From assembly GCA_028564925.1 (NCBI GenBank), contig CM053034.1, forward strand, positions 153,305,356-153,369,355: a DNA stretch of 64,000 bases, written 5' to 3'. Origin of the DNA: Lithobates sylvaticus (taxonomy: Eukaryota; Chordata; Amphibia; Anura; Ranidae). A program made the position numbers and the translations under genes. Below, piece by piece: positions 11,086 through 23,974 of the stretch. The notes under the pieces were generated by a model. The model saw nothing but the letters and a program-made list of their open reading frames with translations, did no database searches and was not told the origin of the DNA. Numbering within the stretch: the first letter of the stretch is position 1; every line of letters begins with the position of its first letter.

Positions 11086-11935
11086 CATCACCCGGTGACC
11101 ACGCCCCATGCCAATATAAGTCGTGCGCACCGTGCACCCGGCATTACAGCGGGAGAGAGCATCGTGTCAACAGCGGAAGAAGAGAAGAGGGAAGAAGGCG
11201 ACAGAGAAGGCCGGACCACCGCTAGCAAAATAGTGGGCAAAAGAGCAGAAGATAGCAGAGGAGCCCGCCAGAAGATACCGGATAGCGGCAGAAGAAGTTG
11301 CATAAGACCCCCGGAGCTGCCTAATAAATTACTTTAAAAACCTGCGTAGTGTGTTTTATTTTTGAGACTTTTCAAAGTGAATGGGTAGGGGTACAATGTA
11401 CTTCATACTTATTCACATAGGGTGGGGGGCTGGGATCTGGGGGCCCTCTTATTAAAGGGGGCTCCCAGATTCTGATAAGCCCCACGCCCGCAGCCCCGAC
11501 AACCAATGGCCAGGGTTGTCGGGAAGAGGCCCTTGTCCTCATCAACATGGGGACAAGTTGCTTTGGGGTGCCCGAAGCACCTACCCCCCATGTTGAAGAC
11601 ATGCGGCCTGGTACGGTTCAGGGGGAGGGTGCTCGCTCGTCCCCACCCCCTTTCCTGACCGGCCGGGCTGCGTGCTCGGATAAGGGTCTGGTATGGATTT
11701 TTGGGGTGACCCCACACCGTTTTTTCCCCTTAAAATCCATACCAGACTGAAGGGTCTGGTATCGTCCAAGGGGGGGAACCCCACGCCAATTTTTTTTTTT
11801 ATTGCATTTTTTTCCCCCTTCATCCTCAGCACACAAGTCGCACCGCAAGTCAGATCACTTCTATTCAAATCAATGGGCTCCTATAGGGAACCATTGATTT
11901 ATAATAGAGGCAGAGAAACACCGAACAAGGCTTAA
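11086..11935 (+). mobile_element. Family D repeat copy
   Basis: Bases 11340-11760 match the interior of the hAT MITE at 5468 and the copy at 37140. Shared words are GGGCTCCCAGATTC, AACATGGGGACAAG, GATAAGGGTCTGGTATGGA and AAAATCCATACCAGA. Upstream of it (11150-11330) is a purine-rich stretch without recognised function. Termini were not resolved. Confidence 0.6.
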
Positions 11936-12061
11936 CGCTCTCTTTACAGCGTTAACCCTGGCATTGTGTCTGGCATTTCCTGTACTGCTCTTGAACGCAA
12001 TTTTATGGCGTTCAGAAAACAGCCCATAAACTCCACTGCTGATAAACGTCCAACAACGTAC

Positions 12062-12242
12062 ATGTGTGCATGGACACATAGGATAACATAGCTGGAGCAA
12101 ATTGGATCATGCTTTATTGGGGTTTTTTTGCCTTCCTCTGGATCAACTGTGGGTATAGGATTGTATATATACGATTGTAAAATATTTTTTTTTACGTTGA
12201 ATAAGATGGACTTGTGTCTTTTTTTCAACCAGACTAACTATG
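12062..12242 (+). mobile_element. CR1/L2-like LINE 3' tail
   Basis: Contains TTTTTTTGCCTTCCTCTGGA, TCAACTGTGGGTATAGG and CAACCAGACTAACTATGTAA, the 3' untranslated pattern of amphibian CR1/L2-like LINEs. It is abutted on the right by family A copy A2. Confidence 0.55.
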
Positions 12243-12985
12243 TAATTGACAATTGTGCGGTCATGCAACATCTTTTTTACTTTCTGCTGTAAAACATATC
12301 CAATAAAAATATTTGACAAATCTAATTTCTTCATAAATTTAGGCCAATATGTATTCTGACACATATTTTTTGGTAAAAAAAATCACAATAAGCGTTTATT
12401 GATTGGTTTGCTCAAAAGTTATAGCATCTACAAGCTAAGGTATATAAACTGGAATTTTTTTTTATATACTAATAATGGCGGAGATCAGCGACTTATAGCG
12501 GAACTGCTATGTTGTGGCCTACAGTTGGACACTAACTGACACTTTGTGGGAACCAGTGACACTAATACAGTGATCAGTGCTAAAAATATGCGCTGTCACT
12601 GTACTGACACTGGCAGGGAAGGGGTTAAACATCTAGAGTGATCAAAGGGTTAACTGTGTACCTAGCCAGTGTTTTTGTGTAAACTGTGTGCTGCTTTTAC
12701 TAAGGGAAGTGATGGATTTTATTTTCTGCTTAGCAGGGACACAATATCCATCACTTTCCCCCTGTCAGAAAGGAGCTCTGCCTTATTTACATGTTCTGTG
12801 TCTCTGCCCGATGATTGGTGGGTGCCAGACACTGGATTATCTTCTGCTGTGAGTAATCACATCAGAAGCGGCGGTGCTTGCGCCCTCTAAGCGGAAGTGT
12901 AGAAACACGTATATATACATGATTCTACACAGAATGGCCACCCTGTAGCAGTATATCTGCTATGGGGCGGTTGGGAAGTGGTTAA
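12243..12985 (+). mobile_element. Family A MITE, copy A2, 5' truncated
   Basis: Begins inside the family at GACAATTGTGCGGTCATGC and ends GGGAAGTGGTTAA. Has a hairpin at 12704-12760 with arms GTGATGGAT/ATCCATCAC. Internal ATAATGGCGG and GATCAGCGAC blocks match A1 and A3. It lacks roughly the first 80 bases. Confidence 0.7.
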
Positions 12986-14502
12986 TGACTGTTTTGCCTG
13001 CTACTGAACTTTGGGGAATGGTCTGGTACAGCTATGGAAGAGTCTAGTTGTACCACTTGACATTGTTCAAGCACTGCACGTGCAAAGGTACCTTGGATGT
13101 GGATCCTCAAGCCCTCCTGAACTTACGCAGAAGCTGATCTGAAAATATGTGGTGGTCTGCTGTGCTTGCTGCTTGTGCTGTCCACTCTCTGACCTTTCTA
13201 AGTTGTCCTACAAAAGTTACAAGTATTAACATGTAACATCATAAACCCTCATGCTATCAGTGAAAAGGGGGATGATTTTTTTTTTTTTTTTGGGGGGGGG
13301 GGGGGGGAGTTAATCCACTGGAATATCCTGGCCAAAAAAATACTAGCATGCAGTATACTGAAAAGTGTCAATGTATATCAAAGTCCTGAAATGTTGATAT
13401 GGGTTAAATCAGACTTCATGAAATAACAAATAAAGGCCATAGTATCTTTGGTGTTCAGTCAAACACAGATAACCTCAGAGTAAAATAAACTTTTTGTTTG
13501 CCCAAGGACAAAGCTCTAGCCTGAAATATGCCTGTTCTCAAATAATGCTTATTCTGAGAATTGGATTGAACTTCAACACAAGACCAGTTCGTATTGATAG
13601 TATAAAAAAAATAAAAAATAAAAATAAACAAAAAGATAAAAAGAGATTGATGCAAAAACAACAGCAGAATAAGTAATGTATAGATAAAAACAAATAACAA
13701 AAATGAAGGCACATGAAACAACGCATAATGAACAAAACAAAATAGAAGTCCAATCACTATTTTAGAGAAAGTGTTAAAATGGAACTAATAAAAATTGGTA
13801 AGAGTTACAGTTCTTCAGCATAAGAAACACAAAAAGTATATGTACATAGTGCACCCCTAAACTCTGCAGTCTGTACATAGCACACACCCGCAAACTTTGC
13901 ATAGAAAACACTCCTGGTATTTATTGCTCCTTTAAGAGCCTCCCACTGTGCAGTTTGACCACACCCACCATTCAATGAAGTTGGTGGGGGGGGGGGGGGT
14001 CTGGTTTAGTTACTGCACCTATTCTCTGAGGAGAAAAGCCCTGGATAAATTTACATTACAGATACAACGAGCTGTAAATTCAAATTACACCGCTTGTAGT
14101 GACAGCCAAAAATTCATAAAAGTAAACCATTAACTCAAAACATGAAAAGTAGAAAAAAAAAGGACAGTATAAATAGAAATAACAGTCCCAATTGTGTCCA
14201 AAATTCAAATCCACCACTGTGATAATGAAAGTCCTATGTGATCGAATGCTTGCAACACCGAGATTAAGAGGACTTTTACTGGAACATTTTGACCCTATTA
14301 TAGAGTCAAATAGGCATGTGGATTAAGATTTCATCAGTATTGGATCTATATGGAAAACCATCTCCAGAAATCCTAGTAACATTTCCCAGTCTCCGGTGTA
14401 AATCAGCTTATTATGCCGTCCAATAGTTCCGAAATGATTCACTGCTTCATAAAAGCAAACCAAGGAAACTCACTTAAAGAACTAGAAAGCCAGTAAGATG
14501 AC
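12986..14502. other. Unassigned intergenic sequence
   Basis: No gene is recognised. A T-run followed by a G-run lies at about 13276-13306 and another G-run near 13985-14000. The stretch 13600-13700 is very A-rich. Reading frames are short and of low complexity. Confidence 0.5.
13276..13307. repeat. (T)n(G)n homopolymer tract
   Basis: About 18 T followed by about 15 G. Length is likely to be unreliable in assembly. Confidence 0.9.
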
Positions 14503-14519
14503 AAAAATAAGAGGTTAAG
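14503..14519 (+). repeat. L1 target-site duplication, left copy
   Basis: 17-bp direct repeat AAAAATAAGAGGTTAAG immediately before the LINE. An identical copy lies at 20310-20326. Part of the left A-run may merge with the poly-A tail. Confidence 0.92.
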
Positions 14520-14707
14520 GGGGCGTGGCCAGCGGCGGAGCGGGATGGCCGTCTTTTGCTAGAGCTCCTGCTCTGTATATCTCCCGAAGCGGCTAGCGGC
14601 GACTATAACCGAGTCCGAGGACTCAGAGGTACAGCAGAATTCACAGTGACCCTTACCCCAGCCATGGAGAAGCGGGTTTTGCGGGAAAAACCCTGCAAAG
14701 TTGACAT

Positions 14708-15789
14708 ATGTTACAGACAGACCAGCGCTCTGAGGAAAAAAATGGCGCTCCCCCTCCCTCCCTCACACACACAGACAAGCAGGCAACCCGCGCTGTGAGG
14801 AGGGAGACACAGGAACTGCAGCCACAGCCACTATCTATGGAGCAAGAGGCATTCCAACCTGATGTCACCAGCCCTCCTAAACAAAAGAGGAAAATTGATA
14901 CTGAAGAAGACAAAGTAAGTGAAATAGATATAGATGAGGAAACAGAAGCAGAATTTAACCCTTTTGATGATAAGCTGGACTCTTTCCCTACTACAGGGAA
15001 AGCTTTAAGTGACTCTGACATGAAAGAAATGTTGAAATCATTAAGAGGGGCTATTCAACATGACATGAAATCATTTATACAAAAATCTAAGCGAGAAATA
15101 GATGATTTAGGAGAAAGAGTGGATTACATTGAAAATAAATTGACTGATTTTTCTGATGCGCATAATGAGCTGGTGGACGACCATTTTGTACTTGAAGACG
15201 AAGTCAGACAGCTAAAACTTAAAGTCACAGACCTTGAAGACAGGGCCAGAAGAAATAATATCAAATTCCGCGGTATTCCGGAAAATGTCAAAAATATTGA
15301 TCTAAGAAAATTTTTGCAAAAAATGTTCACGGATCTTATCCCCTCACTACAAAACCAGGATTTAGTCATTGACAGAGCCCACAGATTACCCAAACCATCA
15401 TATATCCCCGAAAAACTCCCAAGAGATGTGATCGCCAAAATCCACTTTTTCCAAACAAAAGATGCGCTGATGCAATTCGCAAGGAAAAATGCACCATTAC
15501 CAGACCCATATGCAGGGATCACCCTGTATTCAGACCTGTCCCAAGCTACTATCCTGAAAATTTGAATTCGATCACAAAAATGTTACGAAATCATAAGATT
15601 ATCTACAAATGGGGTTTCCCGACCAAATTGATTGTAGAAAGAAACAATGTGTCACATTCAATCCACACACTGGAAGAGGGTCTCAAAACACTAGGAAAAT
15701 GGGGCCTGCTTATAAATGAAGAAACCAACTCATCTATTAAAGCCACAGTAGAGAAACTGACTTCTGCATGGAATGTCGCTCATGGCTGA
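14708..15789 (+). pseudogene. L1 ORF1 protein, one frameshift
   Basis: ORF1p-type chaperone that coats LINE RNA. The first open part (14708-15565, 285 codons) has an acidic, Ser/Glu-rich N-terminus, a heptad-like coiled coil (around residues 100-170, including KREIDDLGERVDYIENKL), and the conserved RRM-like block with RARRNNIKFRGIPE and LVIDRAHRLPKP. After a frameshift near 15550-15565 the C-terminal domain continues to 15789 (NHKIIYKWGFPTKL). The whole, about 360 codons, is a normal size for L1 ORF1. The frameshift probably inactivates this copy. An earlier in-frame ATG was not seen. Confidence 0.85.
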
Positions 15790-16109
15790 AATACCCGCTG
15801 GTCAAACATTGATGGAGTGAGATTCTCCTCTCTCTCCTTTCTTGCAAGTTATCAATGCATAAGAGCCTCAGGTTTACGGTATAAAAGGGAGACTAGGTCT
15901 TACTCTTTTCTTTGACTTATAGTCCCCCCGATAAAAGTGCAAGTTGTAATGCACACAAGAGTTGTGAACCAACTCACGAGTTCTTATGTGTTTCTTTATT
16001 TTTGTGAGTCTAAATTCCCCCCTCCCCCCTCATCTATCTTCCCCATCTCACAGCTAACAACCCCTACTATGTATGGAAGCACTACAGCCGCAAGTCATTT
16101 ATTCCCACC

Positions 16110-19100
16110 ATGACTAATCTGAATTTGCTTTCACTAAATGTGAAAGGCCTCAACAGCCCATTCAAAAGGAAAGCCCTATGGACTGATGCCTTGAAATTTG
16201 GAAGTGATATCCTGTGCATCCAAGAATCACACTTCGCAAAAGACAATTCCCCGCATTTTGCCCACCCGAAATTCCCACATGTATTCGCTTCCTGCAACAG
16301 CAAGAAAAAAAAGAGGTGTTCTGACCATCATCAAAGACACAATTTCTTTTCAACTCCTCGACTCCAAAATTGATAGTCAAGGCAGATATGTTATTTTGGT
16401 TGCAAAGATTGAAAATTCAATATTAACGATTGCCAACATCTACGCTCTGAACAGAAATCCCCATCAGTTCCTCCAAAAGGTTATTAAAATAGTGAAGAAG
16501 ATTCAGAAGGGCAATGTCATCTACTGCAGAGATTTTAATGCAACGATGGATCCACTTCTAGACTCCACCAGAGGAACTCTATCCAACAGGAAAGGTATAA
16601 AAGATGTCTTCTCACAAGAAGACCTGCATGATCCGTAGAGATGCCTACACGCAACGGAAAAGGATTTCACTTTTTTCTCAAATGTGCATAGATCTTATTC
16701 TAGAATCGACCTCTTCATCACTGACAGAGTCCTACTCCAAAAAATATCTGATGCCCGTATTTTTAATATAACATGGTCTGACCATGCTCCAATATCATTA
16801 AGAATAAATTTAGATCAGCTAACTTCGAATCGTACACTCTGGAGAAACAACACCTATATTTTGTCTCAAAGGGAGGCTCTGGCAGTGATGAGGGAGAGAT
16901 TGGAGGAATTCTTCAAAATAAATGATGACGGCACGGTTTCTATTTCTAGTGTATGGTGTGCCCATAAGGCGTTTATCAGAGGTATATTGATCCAGTTAGC
17001 CTCTAGGGAAAAAAAAGACGTACACGGTTAATATCTAACCTACTAAGTAAAATAGCTGAGCTTGAAAAAGAACACAAAATATCCCCCAGTAATCCCACTC
17101 TTCTCCAACGGTTAATCGAGACTAGAAATGAGCTTAGAGCAATACTGATCTCCAACCATGAGAAATATTTGAAAAAACTAAAACTAACCTATTACTCACA
17201 AGGGAATAGAGCGGGTAAACTACTGGCGTCCCAATTACGTCATAAACAAAACAAACAAAAGATAGATAAAATAGTCCACCATAAATCAGGGAATGTCCTA
17301 TATAACCCACAAATGATAGCTGATGCCTTTGCCGATTACTATGAAAGCCTATACAATTTAAAAGATGATTGCAGTACTATCCAACCAAATCCGATAGAAA
17401 TATGCCAATTCCTGAATAAAATTAATATCCCGGCAATAGATAGTAGCGCCCTAGGAAAACTAAACGACCCAATAACTATTGAAGAAATTAAAAAGGTTAT
17501 TCAAAAGCTGCCACCACATAAAACCCCCGGAGCAGACGGCTTGTCCAGTGAGTACTATAAGGCGTTTGACACGACACTCACCCCTTATCTAGCTAAAATA
17601 TTCAACCAAGCAGTCACCAATCACTCATTCCCTAAAGAAATGCTTGAGGCAGTTATTGTCACTATCCCGAAACAAGGAAAGGACCCAACATTACCAATTA
17701 ATTATAGACCCATATCACTTCTCAATTCAGACTTGAAAATCTTTGCAAAGGTCATTGCCAACCGTTTATTAGAAATTACACCTTATCTAATTGAACCGGA
17801 TCAGGTTGGATTTGTCAGGGGGCGTCAAGGCCCAGATAGCACCAGACGAATGATTGACCTGCTTGGTCTTATAGAACGCGGTCGAATGCCTTCCCTGCTT
17901 CTTGGTTTGGACGCAGAGAAGGCATTCGACAGAGTGCATTGGGGTTATATAGCAGAAACTCTTAAAAAATTTGTTTTTTCGGGATTTATTTTTGAAGCCA
18001 TAATGTCACTCTACACTACTCCTTCTGCTAGAGTATACACAGCAGGCAATTTATCTAAACGTTTTAATCTAACAAATGAAACCAGACAGGGGTGCCCCTT
18101 ATCACCCATCATATTTTCATTAGCTATTGAACCCCTCGCAATATCTTTTAGAACCAACCCCAAAATCACAGGGATTAAAATAGACCAAGTAGAGCATAAA
18201 ATAGGTTTATTTGCGGATGATGTCCTTCTATCCTTATCTGCAACAGAAAATGTTCTAAGCGAAGTATCTAATACGCTAGAGAAGTTTGCTTCTATTTCTT
18301 ATTATAAGGTTAATCCCACTAAATGTTATATTTTACCTATGAACATTCCACCAGACCAAGTTGCCAAGCTGAGAAAACAGTCTAACTATAACTGGGACAA
18401 CCCCTCCATTACCTACTTGGGCATTCAACTTGCCTACCCTCCAAATAAGCTGTATGAAGCCAATTACCTTTCCCTGCTAACTCAAATTAATCAAGATATA
18501 CAGTCAATTAAAAAAAAGCAACTGAAAACCCTCCCGAAGATCCTATATTATTTCAGCTCCCTTCCAATTCCCATACCAGCGAAATTCTTTACCCAAATCA
18601 ACTCAAAGCTTAGCAGCTTGGTCTGGTTGGGGAAAAAACCTAGAATTGCACTATCTATTTTGTCAACACCAAAAAATAAAGGGGGATTAAATCTCCCCGA
18701 TATACGTCTATATTATTACGCCACACTCCTAGACCAAATGAAATTCTGGTTCAAATATTCTAATGACAAACTGTGGTTGAATATTGAAAGGCAAATGACT
18801 AAAGGACACAACCTTTTCTCCCTATCAATGGGCAGTCATATCTTAGGCAAAATAAATGTACCAAATTTTTTGACAATTAAATCCACTTTGGCAGCATGGA
18901 AGTTTGCTTTAGCGAAATTACAATCAATGAAAGCCCCAGCACTTATACCAATTCCATTAAGAGTAATAGAATATTGCAAAGCACGTATAAACACATCATC
19001 CTGGGCCGGGCAGGGATTCAATTTATTTATACCCCTGCCGAATGACCAGAAACATAAGATAACAAATAAACTCTCCACCAAGCCCTTTACTAAGAATTTT

Positions 19101-19832
19101 GACCCGGGGAAAAGTATAGAAATCCCTAGTGAACTATGGGAATTTTTCCTTTCTCACGATAACAGGGGAAAAAGGGGCATTTCATATATATATAAATTAC
19201 TCTCTTCCTTCCCACTCCATACCAAAACCGCAAATATGCTCAAATGGGAAAAAGATCTTTCTCTAACCTTCTCATGGGAACAGTGGCAGAAAGCCCTACT
19301 GGCTAATAGCACCGCAACAGCGTGTATTGAACACTGGGAAAATGCCCAAAAAATCCTGAACCGTTGGTATCTAACTCCACACAGACTAAGTAAAATATTC
19401 CCCTCTGCATCCCCTACATGTTGGAGATGTGATACTCATACAGGTAATCTACTTCACACATTATGGAGTTGTAAAGCCCTTTCTAGCTTTTGGAAATCCG
19501 TCTCCTCTTTCATAGCATCTCTCACTGGTAATCTGAAAAGACTCACACCCGAAATGGCCTTACTAGGGATAGACCTTGACATCTATCCTTCTCAGCATAG
19601 AACTATAGTTGCCAATATTCTCATAGCAGCAAGACTCACCATAGCTAAACTATGGAAATCTTCCCTAGCACCTAACCTGTCTGATGTTATACTGAGGCTG
19701 AATAATCAGGCGCACCACGAAATAATGTTAGCACATAAAAAGGGATCCACATGCAATTTCCTTAAAAAATGGAACGATTGGATAAGACACCCTAGAGCTT
19801 CCAATTTTCTGAAAGACCCTAAGAACTACTAA
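16110..19832 (+). pseudogene. L1 ORF2: endonuclease-reverse transcriptase, lightly broken
   Basis: Drives nicking of target DNA and reverse transcription of the LINE RNA. The EEP endonuclease comes first (LNLLSLNVKGLNSPFKRK, CIQESHF; later RDFNATMD and a C-terminal SDHAPIS). The reverse transcriptase follows in the long open part 17169-19832 (887 codons): NYRPISLLNSDLK, GFVRGRQ, LLGLDAEKAFDRV, RQGCPLSP and the catalytic FADDV. A C-terminal Cys/His motif (CWRC ... HTLWSC) is typical of L1. Breaks are a frameshift at an A8 run near 16305-16312, a TAG at 16636 where a Trp codon is likely, and a frameshift at an A8 run near 17009-17016. The GDFN glycine is Arg here. Domain order and motifs are clear; the subfamily is uncertain. 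Confidence 0.92.
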
Positions 19833-20309
19833 ATAGGTCCCTGAAAGACGACTCTTCCTTCATCCTCTTTCCTAAGTATTATTAAAAATTAGTCGGATGT
19901 ATATGATAACTTCCATACAACCATCACCTCCCTTCCCCCCCCCCCCCTCCTTACTCCCTTCAGTCTGATTTCCCCCATTTGTATGGTCTACGCTGAACCA
20001 GTATCCTATGTTTACAGTATGTTCCCGATAAACAGGGAATTATTAGTATTGATCTTGTCTATTTTATTGGTAGATGTATTTTCTATATTTTTTTTTTTTC
20101 TCTGGTTCTATGAGTATATCCATTTAGTATGAATATATAATCTATTATTGCTTCTTATTAACAACAATATATGTTACAGAACGTTTCCTTTTTGCTTGTT
20201 TGAAATTATTCCAGTTATTCTGGAAAAATAGAAGATAGACTATGTATTTGTACAATTGTTGTTTATTTCCTGAAAAATTAATAAAAATCTTTAAAAGTTA
20301 AAAAAAAAA

Positions 20310-20326
20310 AAAAATAAGAGGTTAAG
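20310..20326 (+). repeat. L1 target-site duplication, right copy
   Basis: Identical to 14503-14519, directly after the poly-A tail. Confidence 0.92.
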
Positions 20327-20405
20327 AGATACAATCAGCTGTTTGAGGGCAACCATAATGCTATTGTGGTCCCTGATGAAATTGAGTTTGATACCCCTAC
20401 TCTAG
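20327..20405 (-). mobile_element. hAT remnant, terminal part
   Basis: Read inverted it is a TAGGGGTATCAAACTCAA-type terminus followed by CATTATGGTTGCCCTCAAA, the end of a widespread hAT MITE type. The other end was not found, perhaps because the LINE landed nearby. Confidence 0.45.
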
Positions 20406-20657
20406 AAGATAGCCACATGGGGGAAGTACATGCAGGCAACATGACAGCATCCTGTATTAGTTTTTGTGTGGGTTAGCACCATCTTGTGGCTAGAGGCCAT
20501 ACTACTTCACCTGGCCTACACACAGAAGGATAACATTGTATACCCTGCCAGTGACTCTTATCCCAGCACTGACTACATTTAAAGGGGGCTAGCACAGAAC
20601 ACTAATCATCCTCCACCAGCTCTTCATAACACTTATTGTGCTTCTACTTTTGTCCAG

Positions 20658-21512
20658 TGGAAGAAAACAAAGGAAGAAACTGCGCTAAGGCTCTGACTAA
20701 TCAGGTGTATCCCCACCAGATACAGTATGATCTATCAAGACCAGTAGGTAGCAGCAACTAAAACTGTGTTATATAAACAGCAACAAAACATGAAAGAAAA
20801 CCAAAAAAGCTGCGCTTAACCAATACAGTGAATGGAAGATGGCGGACTGTACTGAGCCACACGATGAAAGCTCAGGCTAGTTAGCCAATCAAACCAACAT
20901 GAATAAAGAATATATTAATCCTTAGTGATGGGTATGATCAAAATGCATTAAATTGGCATTGTGTAATAATATAAACAATGTAACTGTGAATGAATGAATC
21001 ATAAACAAAATAAAGTCCACAAGATTAATGCGTGAATGTAGAAACACCCGTGCGCTATAATAAATGACTCATAATAATCAAATATAAGTATCCTCTGTGA
21101 CGGGGGATCATAGTCTTTCGGTAAGCAGACATTTCACTTATTGTGGTGGTGGTTCGGATGCTTCACACAATTCTGAATTAGAATTAGAATTTTCAACTAT
21201 CAACTAAGAATTAATGGACTTATATTTGATTATTATGAGTCATTTATTATAGCGCATGGGTGTTTCTACATTCACGCATTAATCTTGTGGACTTTATTTT
21301 GTTTATGATTCATTCATTCATAGTTACATTGTTTATATTATTACACAATGCCAATTTCATGCATTTTGATCATACCCATCACTAAGGATTAATATATTCT
21401 TTATTCATGTTGGTTTGATTGGCTAACTAGCCTGAGCTTTCATCGTGTTGCTCAGTACAGTCCGCCATCTTCCATTCACTGTATTGGTTAAGCGCAGCTT
21501 TTTTGGTTTTCT
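20658..21512 (+). mobile_element. Foldback insertion with 16-bp duplication (copy 1)
   Basis: Flanked by identical 16-bp direct repeats TTCTACTTTTGTCCAG at 20642-20657 and 21513-21528. Within it are ~300-bp inverted arms (about 20795-21098 and 21200-21505) around a ~100-base loop. Arms share, for example, CATTAATCTTGTGGACTTTA and its inverse. The 3' end is TTAAGCGCAGC then a T-rich tail. There is no ORF. The long duplication suggests retroposition rather than cut-and-paste transposition. A sister with the same design is at 25589-26302. Confidence 0.8.
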
Positions 21513-21528
21513 TTCTACTTTTGTCCAG

Positions 21529-22450
21529 CCTTAAATGCAAAGAGTAGAGCCACCACACTACTCATAGGGCCTTGCATCATGTGGTTCTAGGTCCAGTCCC
21601 TATGAGGAATCATAGGACCCTATGAAAGACCTTGTAACACAGTAGAAGGTCCCATACCCAGCCACCTCTACGTGCAGAATATTTATCATTGGCCACCACT
21701 GCTCCACACCCAAGCTGGCTGCTCTTTCTTCTTGATACTCCTCAGCTCTTAACCCTAAGGATTAACTGTAATTCACACTTTGTTTCATAACCACAAGGGT
21801 TGTTAGAAAATCTGTATATAGCCCTATAGAACAGACGGTGCACAGTCTACATGGGCTTTGCTGCTTAACTGGAGACAGAAACAGGAAACTTTATTCAGGA
21901 AAGACATAGAGCATACCACAAATGCAGCTACAAACTTATAAACACTGCCATCTACTGGCTGAAGAATATATCTCTACTAAATACTGATGTACAGTAGTTG
22001 TTGCACAAAATACAATTCTGTATTCCTACACCCCCACTCAACAACTAGTCCTTATATTAGTCCCATTTTGTATTTAAGTTCTATGAATCAGTTTCTTGTA
22101 AGTAGTTTTGTCAAAGCATCTGATCCATTTTAGTTTTTCATGGGTTCAAAGTCTTTGCATCTCATCCCATGAATCTGGCTCTGTGTTTATTGCTATGGAA
22201 GCAACATGGAACAGACATTTGGCTGGAATGACTTTATTGCTTATGGTGGATTTCCTGACTGAAGCCTCTTGTGGCCTGGTTTCTTCTTTTACAATGTTTG
22301 AATTGTCTGCATTAATTTCTATTTCTGTGTCACTTTGTTGCTTATTTTTATGTCACACTGATGCAGAATTTCCTTCTGTTTGAAGTGTTTGTGTTAATTC
22401 ATGAAATTTTAAACATACTGAAGTTTCATCGACAAGCAATATATTCCTAG
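21529..22450. other. No recognisable feature
   Basis: Ordinary mixed-composition sequence without conserved frames or paired repeats that I can see. Confidence 0.5.
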
Positions 22451-22676
22451 AAAAAGGGCCAGATACATAGTAAAATTATACAAGCTGTGTGAGAGAGCCA
22501 CGGGATATCTGTATGCGCTCCGCATATATGAAGGAAGAGATTCCCAGCTCCAGCCCCCTGAATGCCCGGCCTACATGGGCACAACTGGAAAGATTGTATG
22601 GGACCTGGCATACCCACTTCTGCACAAAGGATATCACATATACCTTGACAACTTTTACACCAGCCTGCTAGGGTAG
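22451..22676 (+). pseudogene. piggyBac-type transposase fragment
   Basis: One frame of about 63 codons (22485-22676) reads LCERATGYLYALRIYEG, then TTGKIVWDLAYPLLHKGYH and YLDNFYTSLL before a stop. GKIVWDL..LL.KGYH..DNFYTS is the core signature of piggyBac (DDE_Tnp_1_7) transposases, and the Asp of DNFYTS is the second catalytic residue. Upstream, YIVKLYKLCE continues in the same frame. A full protein would be about 550-600 codons, so this is roughly a tenth. A minisatellite follows within a few bases, replacing the rest of the gene. Cut-and-paste enzyme with TTAA target choice. Confidence 0.8.
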
Positions 22677-22687
22677 TATATGGACAG

Positions 22688-23166
22688 GCTGGGGTCTATT
22701 AGTGCCCATTAGTGCAGCCTATCAGTGCTCATCTGTGTCCATCAGTGCCACTCCATCAGTGCCCACCAGTGCAGCCCATCAGTGCCACCTCATCAGTGCC
22801 CACGTGCAGCCTATCAGTGCCACCTCATCAGTGACCACCAGTGTACGCTATCAGTGCCCATCATGCAGCTTATAAGTGCCACCTCATCAGTGCCCACCAG
22901 TGCAGCCTATTAGTGCCCATCAGTATCCATCATTGCCACCTCATCAGTGCCCACCAGTGCAGCCTTACAGTGTCCATCAGTGCAGCCCATCAGTGTCCAT
23001 CAGTGCCAACCAGTGCAGCCCATCAGTGTCCATCATTGCCACCTCATCAGTGCCCATCCGTGGAGCTTATCAGCGCCCATTAGTACAGCTTATTAGTGCC
23101 ACCTCGTCAGTGCCCACCAGTGCAGCCTATCCTTGTCCATCAGTGCCACCTCATCAGTGCCCATGA
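22688..23166 (+). repeat. Minisatellite of CATCAGTGCCCACCAGTGC units
   Basis: Imperfect units of CAGTGCCCATCAGTGCAGCC and CAGTGCCACCTCATCAGTG over about 480 bp. The same motif, inverted (GGCACTGATGAGGCGGCACT), fills 40508-40650 inside family A copy A5. Reading frames over it are artefacts. Confidence 0.9.
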
Positions 23167-23974
23167 GTATCTTTGACAGGATAAGAAAAGAGTTATTGAA
23201 GGGGATAATTGAACATGGAATGAGGGTATCAGATCCCCCCCCCCATATCCTTCCTTTCCAGTACATGGTCCCCAGGTCTGTCCATGACAAATAAGAAAGT
23301 ATCCCAGTGACTGATGTTGTGGTGTCTATGTGCCCTGGATAGCCCCTGGATAGCCCCTGGACTCTCAAGGGTTTACCAGGAGCCAATGTGCCAATAAAAT
23401 AAGTGCAATCAGTGCTCGGTCTGTATGCCTAGAGGGCAGAGAGGTTGCAGTAACAGTGTGTGAGAGCTGATTGGAGGAAAGGCACACTCCCCTCTCCCTC
23501 CCCCTCCACATACAATTAATTTGTGTCGGGAAAACTTCTCAGAAGGGACTTATGCTGATAACAGAGGAACAAAGCACCAAAGAGAAACGACACTTAGAGC
23601 TAGAGCTAGATGGATTGTTTGAGGATTTGCATCATTTAATTTACAGAACATGCCCACAACTTTGAAGATGTTTTTTTTTTTATTGTGAAGCACACATCAA
23701 ATAGGACAAAATAACAGAAAAAGTCAATGTGCATAACTATTCACCCCCCTAAAGTCAATACTTTGTAGAGCCACCATTTGAGGCTATCACAGCTCCAAGT
23801 CGCTTTGGATAAGTCTCTATGAGCTTACCACATCTTATCACTGGGATTTTTGCCCATTCCTCCTTGCAAAACTGCTCCAGCTCCTTCAAGTTGGATGGTT
23901 TGCGCTTGTGAACAGCAATCTTTAAGTCTGACCACAGATTTTCTATTGGATTGAGGTCTGGGCTTTGACTAGGC

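Larger units (their letters stand above)
14520..20309 (+). mobile_element. Full-length L1/Tx1-type LINE
   Basis: About 5.8 kb, from GGGGCGTGGCCAGCGGCGG to a poly-A tail, between identical 17-bp direct repeats. The order is 5' UTR, ORF1 (coiled-coil RNA-binding protein), spacer, ORF2 (endonuclease plus reverse transcriptase), 3' UTR and poly-A. Only a few inactivating changes are visible (one frameshift in ORF1; two frameshifts and one stop in ORF2). The insertion is therefore fairly recent. The target lies beside an older hAT remnant at 20327-20405. Confidence 0.93.

Noticed and set aside
22725-23166. Ser/Pro/His-rich frames
   Set aside because: Artefacts of the CATCAGTGCC minisatellite.
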